A DNA stretch of 64,000 nucleotides from Endocalyx cinctus (taxonomy: Eukaryota > Ascomycota > Sordariomycetes > Amphisphaeriales > Apiosporaceae), in assembly GCA_001600455.1 (NCBI GenBank), contig BCKC01000008.1:1647345-1711344 (forward strand), written 5' to 3'. This document shows, one piece after another, positions 24,621 through 34,667 of this stretch. Each line of letters starts with the position of its first letter. Position 1 is the first letter of the stretch. Below the pieces are notes generated by a model that was not told where the DNA came from, did not search any database, and was given only the letters and a program-made list of their open reading frames with translations. The position numbers and the translations under genes are program-made.

Positions 24621-25530
24621 AGGCCCTCCCTTTCTTCCCTATCTGATGAAATCGGCGAAGCAGAGCTTCCCCAATGCTGGGGGTTGTTCCAATGAGAAGG
24701 ATGACTGGTTTCTATTTGAAAAGCCATGATGTTTTGTAATTGACTAGCAAGTTTGTAATAAATAATAGGTATCTAATTAAGCAAATGACTCTTTTATGGC
24801 AGTAAGCCTATGAATTTATCTATCCCAGAGTTCAAGTTATATGCTAACTTTTCCGTGACACTTGCCCTTATCCGCGGATACCTAAGTTTTATACAAGTCC
24901 CGGGCTGTGACATTTCTCGGTTATTTCGGGCGCTTACCCCACTGATAGTGGATAAAGGTTCGCGTATTAATACTCTTGTTCTTATTCTTATGTGACCGGA
25001 ACTCCGTCTGTATAACTAATGGTTAGGAGGAATAGCTTCACACCACGAATACTCAGTGATAATTCATTCTGCGTGTGGTTACACATAAGCTGACTGCATG
25101 CGTGGTTACACATAAAGTCAACGGTAATATGATAGGTAATACGGCATGATAGGCAATAATGCGGGTGTATATCCAATTACAAGGGTCACTGATGGAGATG
25201 ATGAAAATATGCATTATCTATTGCTTAGAATAGCTAAAATGTCAGTATATTGAGCAATCATTTGAAAGTTGATAGGATACCGAGGGTAGTATTGCATATC
25301 ATCATGACCTGACGGGAAGATGAGTGTCCTGTAGAAAACCGGTACAGCGATAAAGTAGTATTAGCGGGGTAAAAATCGAGCAAGATTATATTCTAAGCAT
25401 AGTAGGTCTCTCTTGACAGTGTCCTTTTTCGTTTGTCTTCATTACAATCAAGCTCCTAGGCTTCTTTCATTTCTATCTTGCCTCGTCAATAACATTCGGA
25501 AACTCGGCTAGATCAATCAGAATATTAAAA
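24621..25530. promoter_or_regulatory. NRPS 3' region and P450 promoter, with two short direct-repeat pairs
   Basis: This 910-nt non-coding gap separates the NRPS stop from the P450 start. TGGTTACACATAA occurs at 25076-25088 and again at 25103-25115. ATGATAGGTAAT (25129-25140) recurs as ATGATAGGCAAT at 25146-25157. The repeats lie about 375 to 455 nt upstream of the P450 ATG and may be regulatory. No gene was seen. Confidence 0.4.
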
Positions 25531-27393
25531 ATGGATATTTTCATCTCAGGTAGTCGATCTTTAGCGTTGGTGTCCGGAATCTTTTCTTACTATGCGTATT
25601 TTCATATTGGGGAGCATCACCTTTACGGCATGAGCTACGTATTGATCGTTATTATCTCTTTTTTGGCATCAGTATTCACACAGACTTTCTACGCGGGGGT
25701 ACCCATACCAGTTGCTTTGACGAACTCATCATGGCTTGGTGCTTGGTATTTCGCCGGGCTTTACGCTAGCTTGATTACCTTTCGCGTATTCCTTCATCCA
25801 CTCCGTCGTTTTCCAGGTCCTCTCGGATGCAAAGTCGCGACCGCCTGGCTCGCGACCTACCTGGCAAAGGGAGACGCTTTCAGGCAAATAGAGCAACTTC
25901 ATCAAAAATACGGAAAATTTCTGCGGATAGGCTCTAACGACTTGTCTATTTCACATCCCAAAGCCACTCAGATCATATATGGCCGGGATTCGAAGTGTCG
26001 AAAGTCGATTTGTTACGATTTAACATACCCCTTGACGTCGTTGCATACCAATCGCGACAAAGGGGTGCACGACCGACGGCGTCGTCTGTGGAGCGCCGCG
26101 TTTGGAGAAAGCAATCTCCGCGACTACGCCCGACGCATGGCGCCGTACCGAGCATTCTTGATGACTACCATAGAAAAATCCAAAGGCAGCCCGATTGATA
26201 TGACAAAATGGTTCACTCGTTATTCTCTGGACGTTATGGGAGACCTTGCCTTTGCCACTTCCTTCGACATACTCAAAAACAACAAGGAACATAGAGCAAT
26301 GGAATTCCTGGAGAATGGGATGACCTCGCTTTCACTCCTACTTCCCACCTGGTTTTTCCGCTTTATGATAACGATCCCGGGTATGGGCGGAGACTGGTGG
26401 AATTTCATCGCTTTTGCTACCTCCAAGCTTAATGATAGACTACGGGTAAGCTGCTCCGAGCTGAAAAAGCTTGTTTTAAGATAATTCCATCGCCTGACAA
26501 ACTCTGTAGACGAAGGTGGAAATACCAGATATCATGAGCTGTTTGTTGAAACCCCTTAACGGCCGAAACCCCACCACGAGCGAGCGTGTATGGCTTGATG
26601 GAGACTCGCATCTCATCATTTTCGCAGGAAGGTTTGTTACTTGTTATATAGCCTGTACATACTTTCCGTATTTCCGTGGTCTGACTAAACAAACAATTAG
26701 CGACACGACAAGTAGCGTATTAACGGCCATCTTCCATTTTCTGGTTCAACACCCGCGTAGTATCGACTTAATCCGAGCGGAGATTGATCATTTACAGCGA
26801 ACAGAACTAGGAGACTTCAATAACACCGAGTTAACTGAGTTAAATCACCTCAACGGCGTGATCAATGAAGCTCTCCGGCTTTACCCCGCCGTCCCGTCGG
26901 CATTGCCCCGAATCACGCCACCCGAAGGTCTTACTATCGACGGGACTTTTATTCCTGGCAATGTTGTCGTTTGGTGCTCCCAGTATGTTGTAAACCGCGG
27001 TGAGTCAATAAATAATAATGCTCGTTTCTTTTTTTTTTTTTTTTTTTTTTACAAGTATCATCTCTTTGATTCAAACCACTCATATCATTAGATCCGAACT
27101 GTTTCGTCCGACCCAATGAATTTATTCCCGAAAGATGGTACTCTCGAACCGAACTCGCGCCAGACACTTCCGCCTACGCACCATTTTCAATAGGACCTTA
27201 CGGCTGCATTGGTCGACCTTTGGCTTTGATGAACCTCCGCCTAACAATTTCACAGATTATTGCAGACTATGATATTCAACTGGCAGCAGGTGCACGAGCA
27301 TCTGATTTTGATGCCGGGATGAAGGAACATTTCACACTTGCTCCGCCACCTCTTAACCTTTGCTTCATTAAGCGATGGTCGAATGTGCGGTAA
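25531..27393 (+). CDS. Cytochrome P450 monooxygenase, probable tailoring enzyme of the NRPS cluster
   Basis: Haem-thiolate monooxygenase, 545 residues, from four exons: 25531-26445, 26510-26631, 26701-26999 and 27092-27393. All introns are GT-AG. An N-terminal hydrophobic stretch (about residues 45-90) indicates ER membrane anchoring. It is followed by a proline-rich hinge (LHPLRRFPGP). Motifs: the I-helix oxygen-binding segment AGSDTT (344-349, spliced across intron 2), the K-helix ExxR (E402 to R405), and the haem loop FSIGPYGCIG with Cys484 as iron ligand. Length and motif order are normal for fungal P450s. It lies downstream of the NRPS in the same direction, so hydroxylation or oxidation of the peptide is a reasonable inference; the substrate is unknown. 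Intron 3 contains a run of 22 T (27029-27050). Confidence 0.92.
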
Positions 27394-27745
27394 AAAGCCA
27401 TATTGCTAAAATTAGGCTCAACATGACGGAATATATATCACTTGATCACTGGTTTCCAGATTTCTCACATTCTCTAGCAACAGTCAAGCTTTACTTCGGA
27501 TCACTTAAGTGGATAGATTCTGACTTGTCGATAATATATTCAATTGCATAATTCGATACCCGACTATAAAGTCTAATCGATGAGTGATTGCTCATTGTAT
27601 GTAATGGTTCTAGTTAATTATGTGTGCAAAGAAAACAAAAGTATATACAATTGAAATTGGCTGATTAACGAAATGAAGTTTTTTTTTCTTCTTTTCATTT
27701 AATATCCAACCCCATACTCTTCTATAGTATTTCACGCATCATCAC
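27394..27745. other. Intergenic, convergent tails of P450 and dioxygenase
   Basis: This 352-nt AT-rich stretch lies between two convergent stop codons and presumably holds both 3' UTRs. A T-rich tract is at about 27679-27688. No coding or structural signal was recognised. Confidence 0.5.
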
Positions 27746-28918
27746 TTAAGCAGTGGTGCTGGTGGGGGCGGGAGCGGAAGCGCTGCCGTTGCCAGGGGCG
27801 CCACCCATATCGGAGTTCTCGTTCGTAACACCACCCTCGGCGTAGTAGAAAGACTGCATATCAATAAATTAGTATCAAGAAGAATGTTTACTCTAGTGGA
27901 GGATGAGAGAGGTGGAACTTACAGCAGGAGAGATGACATCGCTGGCGGTAGTGTTGATACCGAAAGCGATCCAAGCAAAGATACCTTCGGAGACGTCGTC
28001 ACCGAGAAGAGTGTACTCATGGAAGGGGTCAACACCATCGGTGGCGGCCTCCTCGGCCAAGATGTCATCCTCGACGTTGGTGGTGAGCACTTGGTCGTTG
28101 CTAACGTAGGGCTCGAGAGCCTCGACGGCGGAGATGAGGTCCTGGTCGAAGAAGGCCTGGCCGACGTGGCTAGCGCTGACCTCGTTGCCGAGGGTACCGT
28201 TGCTGTAGACTGTGGCGTTGGTGTGCACCAGCAAGTGGATGTGGCTGGTACGGCCGGTATAGTGACCGGGGAAGATGGTCTCGAACTGGGTGACACCGTC
28301 GAAGTCGGTGGGCTGGATACCGCGGAGCCAGGTCGTGTTGATGTTGTCCTCGACGGTGGAGTCACCGTTGCCGGAGGCGACGACGCCGGAGTAGACACCG
28401 GTGCTGTTGCAGTGCCACATCTCAAGGTAGATGTTGGAGACAGGCTCGCAAGTGTTGACGTCGATCACCTGGTAGTCGATGATGGTGTCGACACCCTCCT
28501 CGGTCTCGCGAACGTCGCGGCGGATGTACTCACCACCGACGTAGTAAGGGCCTACGGTAACCTCGGGGGTGAGAAGGCAGGAGTTGTAACCGGCGAAGAG
28601 CATCGCCGGGGGCGTGTTCATCGAGTAGCCGCTGCCGGTCTCGTTGTGAGAAGTGGCCAAGACGGTGGCGGCATCACGCTTCTTCAAGCCGCGCTTGGCG
28701 CGAGCCTTCTCGAGAGTAGCAGTTCGGCGGGCGATGTTACGCTCCTCAATACCGCGGGCCTTCAGCTTCTCGGCACAGTGGCTGAGATCGGCGCGCTTGA
28801 CGGAACCAAGGAACGAGCGGCGCTCGGCGAGCTCTTGGGTGATATCATGGCCTGGGTGAGCCAAGGCAGAGCTGGAGAGGAGGGCTAAGCCGGATGCAAC
28901 GGTCTGAGTGAAACGCAT
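27746..28918 (-). CDS. Secreted intradiol ring-cleavage dioxygenase
   Basis: Non-haem Fe(III) dioxygenase of the catechol/protocatechuate family, 367 residues. Exon 1 is 27923-28918 and exon 2 is 27746-27853; the 69-nt intron has donor GTAAGT and acceptor TGCAG. The start at 28918 (MRFTQTVASGLALLSSSALA) gives a clean signal peptide; an upstream in-frame ATG-like start would bury it. The core has GPYYV (123-127). The predicted iron ligands are Y176 (WHCNSTGVYS), Y220 (FPGHY) and H226/H228 (SHIH). Several N-glycosylation sequons (NTT, NST, NAT, NGT) fit an extracellular enzyme. The C terminus is a low-complexity Gly/Ser/Ala/Pro/Thr tail. Family knowledge suggests aromatic or lignin-derived catechol cleavage outside the cell. 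Base composition is clearly more GC-rich than the NRPS. A link to the cluster is not shown. Confidence 0.92.
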
Positions 28919-30489
28919 TTTGACGAAGTTAAGGATTCTTGAACTTGAAAAAAAGTTGCTAAGGGAAGCGTGCTTAATCAAAGAGAGTCAAAGCCTAAAC
29001 CGAGGCAAAAACAAAAAGCGAAGACCTAATGGGAGGTGAGGAAAATATAAGACCTGTGCTTGTGTGTCTCGGAGAGGCTAATTGAGATGGAGCATTCATG
29101 ATTTATGTGCAGACATTGCTCACTTCTTATATAAATCTACAGCGTCCTATCACCTCGGGCCTTTCTTAGATAAGGTGTGCCGTGAGGTAGAGCGTCTAAT
29201 TGATCTAACTAAAATTACGGAACCATATTTCCAGAGAGTAACATTGTTCTGGAATAACCCATGGGACACACCGAATTCATCGGTATTACCACTGCTGCTA
29301 ATTTGCTTTAGGCGGCTCTTGGCAGGTCATGAATATTTGAGGCTTCGTAAATGGGTGACGCGTATGTGTGTGTGCAGGCTGCGCATAAATGTATTGTGCA
29401 GCGAAAGATTTGAAGGGGTCACTGCTATACAGTGGGGTTTCTAAGGGAAATGTAATCAATTGGGACCGTATTGTTTAAAGTGACAACCCCTAGCAGATCA
29501 AATTCATTACGACGAAGTGAAGATCTTAACCCCAGAAAAATTTTGACAGTTTACTGATTACGTGATTGATCCACTTATAATACGACTATTATGGAGTATC
29601 AAAGCTTTTATCCCCCAATCATACTCTCTGAGATTGTAAACAACTACAATTTACGTAGCTTGCCGCGGAGGAGCCTGGCCGCGGAGTACGCAGAATACCA
29701 GCTCGGAGTACATAGTATACTTTTACATAGTATACTACTGTGGCTACCTGACTAGGTCTTTACCGGTATTTGCTAGTCGGGGTCCTTTGTCAACGCCCAA
29801 TGTTTCTTCACTATGTTACAAACTAACAAAGATGGATACGCGCCAAGCCCTACGTATCCTCATTAATCCTAGTTGACTTACACCTTTGTTTATCGATGAC
29901 TACATATCTGAGTTGATCAAAATTGTATCCGCTTTTAAATTCTGAAATGTCTTTATGCTCGCCCTCGAATAGGTTAGCGGTTGAGCATGGTGAATTGAAT
30001 TTACATTACTTGGTATGTCCACGGGTATTCCATTGATTAGTTTTACCTAAACTTCATTGGCTAAATAAATGCAAAGGGAAAAAGGTAGAGTGTAGTAGTG
30101 TACTCTGTACTCCCCAGAGAATCTCTTGAATGGATTTTTCCCGTACCCAGTTATTGTTTTGTTTCGTGTATTAAGCTTTAATAATTACCTTACTATACAA
30201 GCCTCCTCAGCTTATTCCAGAATGTGGGCTGGACAAATTGATTACCCGTAAAATAGACTTGGCAGCAAGGTCTATCTTTCATACTACAACTACTATGTAG
30301 TTTACTGTCGTATTTCTTAACTAGCAGTTCCCACTCTAGCTACTAGTTTCTAACCGCAGCAGCGATGTGTATCTCGAAATTCTTTACGTTCATCCCAAGA
30401 AGCGCCCCTCGCAGCGCATCACTGGCCAGCTCTGCAATGTGGTGGAGTTCACTCTCAACCTTTACATCCTCACACGTACAATGATACTC
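28919..30489. other. 1.6 kb intergenic region
   Basis: Non-coding, AT-rich sequence upstream of the dioxygenase and downstream of the 2EXR gene. ACATAGTATACT is repeated at 29710-29721 and 29725-29736, each copy containing the palindrome GTATAC. A GTACTCTGTACTCC element lies near 30101-30114. Open frames such as 29082-29444 show no recognisable protein features. Confidence 0.4.
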
Positions 30490-31178
30490 CTAGTCGCCAC
30501 CGGTCCACGATGCCACTTTGTGCGAACTGTCTAGCTCCCAGATAAGTCGGTGTACAGACTCCATTATTGCAGAGCTTAGATCTAGATCCGAAGACGACGT
30601 ATTCATGATGATATACAACATCCGAAGATCGCAGTAATAGTCGAACAACTCGGACAAGGTGTCCTTCGAGTTGGTAAGTAAAACATCTGATATTGCGATC
30701 CGCCCGAAGCTGGACCGGATGTCAAGGTTCCTCCCTATTAAGTCAGGCCCAAAAGCCCTTTCGAGAGGCTCGGAGAGGAACTGATACCAGTGACATGGTG
30801 CAATATATACCACATCAAGGCTCGCGTCAAACGAGCGGAGGAAGACGAAGTGCTCACCTTCCGGGGAACAAAAACTTGCGAAGACTCCTCTTTTGCCCAG
30901 ACGATGGCGATCCCACGTGCATCCGCATTTACGAATATCATTGGTACACTGATTTGGGCTTCATCGAGTAGGCTGGTGCGAAACCCGAGAGCTAAGTTCC
31001 TCTCGGCATTCACGGGATCAAAGCCCGGTTCGGATGGCGATAGTAACCTAGGTTGCCAGCAGCCTACTTTGTATGGAAACAAGCCTGGGCGTATGGTAAT
31101 ATGGGGAAGAGCTTCATACCATATTTTGTTCCGAAGCTCCGGAGGAAGTTCGGAAAAAATAGGAAAGGCAGTTGCCAT
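30490..31178 (-). CDS. 2EXR-domain protein with a frame change near 30862 (intron or frameshift)
   Basis: Start at 31178 gives MATAFPIFSELPPELRNKIW, the typical opening of fungal 2EXR proteins (function unknown). The frame runs to about 30862, then the protein-like text continues in another frame to a stop at 30490. Two readings fit. (a) A 77-nt GTGAGC...TATCAG intron joins in phase, giving QVFVPRK then FLSEPLERAF. (b) A one-base loss in the C4 run (plus strand 30863-30866) broke the gene, because the would-be intron translates as EHFVFLRSFDASLDVVYIAP, which resembles the conserved 2EXR middle segment. I slightly favour (b), a frameshift or sequencing error. The protein N terminus is well supported and no molecular function can be assigned. 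Confidence 0.6.
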
Positions 31179-31591
31179 GTTGAAGTGAAAGCGGCGTGTG
31201 CTGTATATGATGAGTAGTTCAAGAACATATATTACTTAAACAACGATGAACGTGACTTAAATGCAAAATATCATAGTGAAATGTCTGAACGATGCTAATC
31301 TTGGTAACGTACGTCAGATTATAAAATCGGCTATACGGGAGGTGAACTTGAAGTCTTGCAGTCTGGAAAATGAGTGGGTATCAGATAAGCTGTTATATAT
31401 AATCGATGAGGTCATATCGAACATTTCAATTTCTGACTCAACCCATAAAACGGCTTAGGATAAATCTTTTACTTAGCCAAGTTAAACTTGAACGCAATAA
31501 AAGTAGTAACAGAACAAAAAATTTATTTGAGAGACTCAAGTACAAATGTAAATTTACATAGGAGAAATACCCATTTTGATATCATTAAGTC
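31179..31591. other. Intergenic between 2EXR gene and GMC oxidoreductase
   Basis: A 413-nt stretch. A 65-codon open frame on the plus strand (31261-31458) has no recognisable motif and no supporting context. It is most likely promoter of the 2EXR gene plus 3' UTR of the GMC gene. Confidence 0.4.
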
Positions 31592-33860
31592 TTAATCCAA
31601 TTCCATTATCTTTTTCGCTGCATGCTCTGACGTAGAGACGATCATGGCCGACGGGTTACCCGTCATCATACCGGGGAATATGGAAGCATCAACGACGAAC
31701 AGGTTATCCATACCGTAAACCTTGGTGTTTGTATCTACGACGGATGACCCAGAATCTACTCTCCCGTCGTCAAGACCCATCTTCGCGGTACCGATCCAGT
31801 GGTTAGAGCAGCGCATGGCTGGTGTCGCGGGAATCTATACAGACAGGTAATTATTAGTCGCTGACGTTTAATATTTTCAGATAATAGATATGTAGGTGAG
31901 GAGTGGATTGGCTCGTGGCAAAGAAGTGAGGGACTAATGTAGCACTGATTAGCACCTACCGAGTCTACAAATGCTGTCGCCGTCTGATTACTAGCGGGAC
32001 GGACCCAAGTGAGATTCTCTATGGGTTTGAAGTATTGGCGGACGTGTTCGAGCCCCTTTATTACCGCCGCCTTGTCTTCCTCATTGCGCAGATATGGCGG
32101 GACCGTTACACGAGTGTTGAGTGTTGCACCAATTGTCATGCGTCCGCGAGACGTAGATCCAGTTCCGAGATACTGGGTGATCGTCATTGAGGCTGTTCGA
32201 TCACAATCCTTGTCTATTAGTCCCTTAACTATTTCAGTTTTGAAAGAAAATAATGGACGTTGCAACTCAACTGTTTTCCGACCCTTCCACACGCGACTGC
32301 CAGTGCAGATGGCGATTGATGCCATCGGCACCTTGGATGGTTTCCCAGAACTGGTTTCAAGTTTTCAGTTAGATACCATTTTCATTCTTTCAAACATTGC
32401 ACTAGAGAAACTTACAATTGGCCCTAAGTTAGGTGCCGCTTGTGTTAGGATACCTGTTCTGTTACCTGTAAGGGCTTGTGTAAGCGATTACTGAAACCAA
32501 TCAAGACATAGAACTTCCTTACTCAGATATAATTCAGTGTCTTCTAGGATTGGTTCATCCCATGCCCCATAAAAGTCGTAGAAAACCACATCGGGGTGCG
32601 CGATCTCAATATCGGTCTGTTATCATTACGTTAAAAGAAAAGAAGCATTAATAAAGCATGGGACTACATTCAAAGACCTACGCCGACGTGATCATTTAGG
32701 TTATATCCTACTGGGAGGTTGATCCATTGGTCTGAAGAGATCATCGTTTTGCCATCCAAGGATGAATTCTTAACGATGTTGAGTTGGTCAAGGGGCCCAA
32801 TACCACCTAGATAATTTCAGTCAGCACATTTCCTTGGAACAGTCGTTATTGGCGACTCATACTTCTGAAGAGCATCTTCGCAGTACCAAAAGTCCCCGCA
32901 GATAGAATAATCTTTCCGGTTTCTGGTGTAACCTTAACGATGCCAGCGTGACCCGCGGCATCCTCGGAGCACTCGATCTCCACTCCTGTAGCGCGTCCGC
33001 CTTCACGCAGGACCCTTCTTGCCGTCGTGTTCATCCAAAGCGTGAATTCTTCTCGCTGACTAGCCGTCACCAAGTACGTAGCCAAGGGGCCGAACCTCTC
33101 GCCGTTGTCGAACATGTGAGTGGCATGTCCGTACGTCAAATTCTTCCTCGTCGGCTCCTCATTCGGCGTAATAAATTCGAAGCCGCTAGCATCCAACCCT
33201 TTCCTCAAAGTCTCGAATCCCTGCTGGAGATATAATTTACCGTCGGTACTAGGAACCGTTGTGCCTGGAATCCTGTCGAATACACGGTTGGTGGCACCCT
33301 CGAGATCTTCGCTCTTCCACCCTTCAGGCCAGTCGTGGTCCCAATCTTCCGGGTGCGGTCGCCACCAAAGCCCCGAATTGACGGCGACGCCCCCGCCGAG
33401 AACACACCCGGCCATTTGGTCGACGTCGGTGCATATGACGCCCGTGGGATCGTGCCAGATTTGGTTGGCGAGCCCGGGAACGTCAAAACGCGTGAGCGAG
33501 GTCTCGTTCAGCCAATCCGGCTTCATTGTACCGTTCCAGATCCCCGTCGACGGTGGGCCTTTTTCAAGCAGGAGCACCGTGTGACCTGCTTCGGATAATC
33601 GGTCGGCCATGGGGATGCCTCCGGCTCCTGAACCCACGATGATGTAATCCCATGTCTGATCGGTCGTGACATTAGAGCAGACTGGTGCCGATAATGCAAT
33701 CGTGGCTTTAGCGGTGCATGACTGAACTACTATAGGGATTTTGTTTTAGCTTTTCTTATTATATGCATTTCATGATTATTTATATTTTATCAAGAGGCTT
33801 GCACTTACGAAGCAGGGCTATTGCTGCGACAGAGCTCGCATGTCGTGGAATGCTACACAT
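31592..33860 (-). CDS. Secreted GMC oxidoreductase, cellobiose dehydrogenase flavodomain-like (AA3)
   Basis: FAD-dependent alcohol/sugar oxidoreductase of about 590 residues, from eight exons: 33809-33860, 32863-33729, 32682-32806, 32523-32616, 32416-32465, 32272-32350, then 31960 to 32228 (or 32213), and 31592-31834. Exon 1 plus the start of exon 2 encode a signal peptide (MCSIPRHASSVAAIALLLVQ). The mature part begins WDYIIVGSGAGG, the FAD GxGxxG motif. The C terminus has the catalytic segment NHWIGTAKMG (His) and GNPSAMI (Asn). The text LSNRTGILTQAAPNLGPI and VYGMDNLFVVDASIFPGMM is characteristic of cellobiose-dehydrogenase-type flavodomains. No haem-binding cytochrome domain precedes it. 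The intron between exons 6 and 7 is least certain (43 or 58 nt, weak GTTGAG donor). The likely role is extracellular oxidation of sugars or alcohols. Confidence 0.85.
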
Positions 33861-34667
33861 GTTCAAGTAAGTGTTAGTTAACCGGGATATAGGAGAAGAA
33901 AAAAGTGTGCAATAAGCAAAGTACACGCGCCTCTGATTACGTCTTTTTGGCGTTGGTTGCGACCGGTATTTTTAATATTAAGATCTAGCGTGCGCGGATT
34001 TCCAAGAGAGTACCGTGACACATCTCGGAAAGCATCACACCATATACAATACCATACGACTGCGTCTAAATCAAGCATCAATTTAACGACTCTACAGCAA
34101 CCAAGTTTCGTTTCCCGATTAGGAACTTGAACCCAAAACGAGATAACGGACGGTAAACCCCTGAATTAACCGCAGCTTATTTCCTTCGCCAATTTCCCCG
34201 CCTTTGGAACCCTACCACGAGGATTTCCCTACTTAGCCGAGAAATGAGAAAGTCCGGGGTAAACCATAATTATATTTGCGGCTGGCCCGAGTTTCTGGTT
34301 TTGAAACTTTAAAAAGACTAAAACCGGGACCAGGAGGAATGCAAATGCCGACGCGGCCAAGGTGGGTAACATATATGTTCATGGTAGAAGATCCTACGGA
34401 CAAAAGGCGCACCCTATTTCGCCGTGTATTTGACCATATTAGACGCAGGGAGTCACACTCGTTTATGGAGAACGATTGGTTAGTATCAAAATGTTGTGTG
34501 TCTTGTAATTTACTTCCTCCTCTCCTATGATTTGCCTGGTAGACGCGGTGTTTCAGCCGTATTAACTAATCTGAAAAGAAACCCAAATCGCAGTCTGCCT
34601 AAAGAGGACAGCTAACAGATCGTCGCCTGACTATTCTGATCGCGATCTGATCAGCAATAATTATCGG
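33861..34667. other. Intergenic upstream of GMC gene
   Basis: This 807-nt stretch is the GMC promoter plus the 3' flank of the flavin oxidase gene. An 84-codon plus-strand frame (34276-34530) shows no recognisable domain. Nothing else was identified. Confidence 0.4.

Noticed and set aside
27884..28888. Plus-strand open frame of 334 codons
   Set aside because: It lies antisense to the dioxygenase, is low-complexity (Val/Gly/Asp-rich), and is explained by the GC-rich codon use of the real gene.
32214..32290. Frameshift in the GMC oxidoreductase
   Set aside because: A GT-AG intron of 43 or 58 nt restores the frame and the total length divides by three, so a lesion is not needed.
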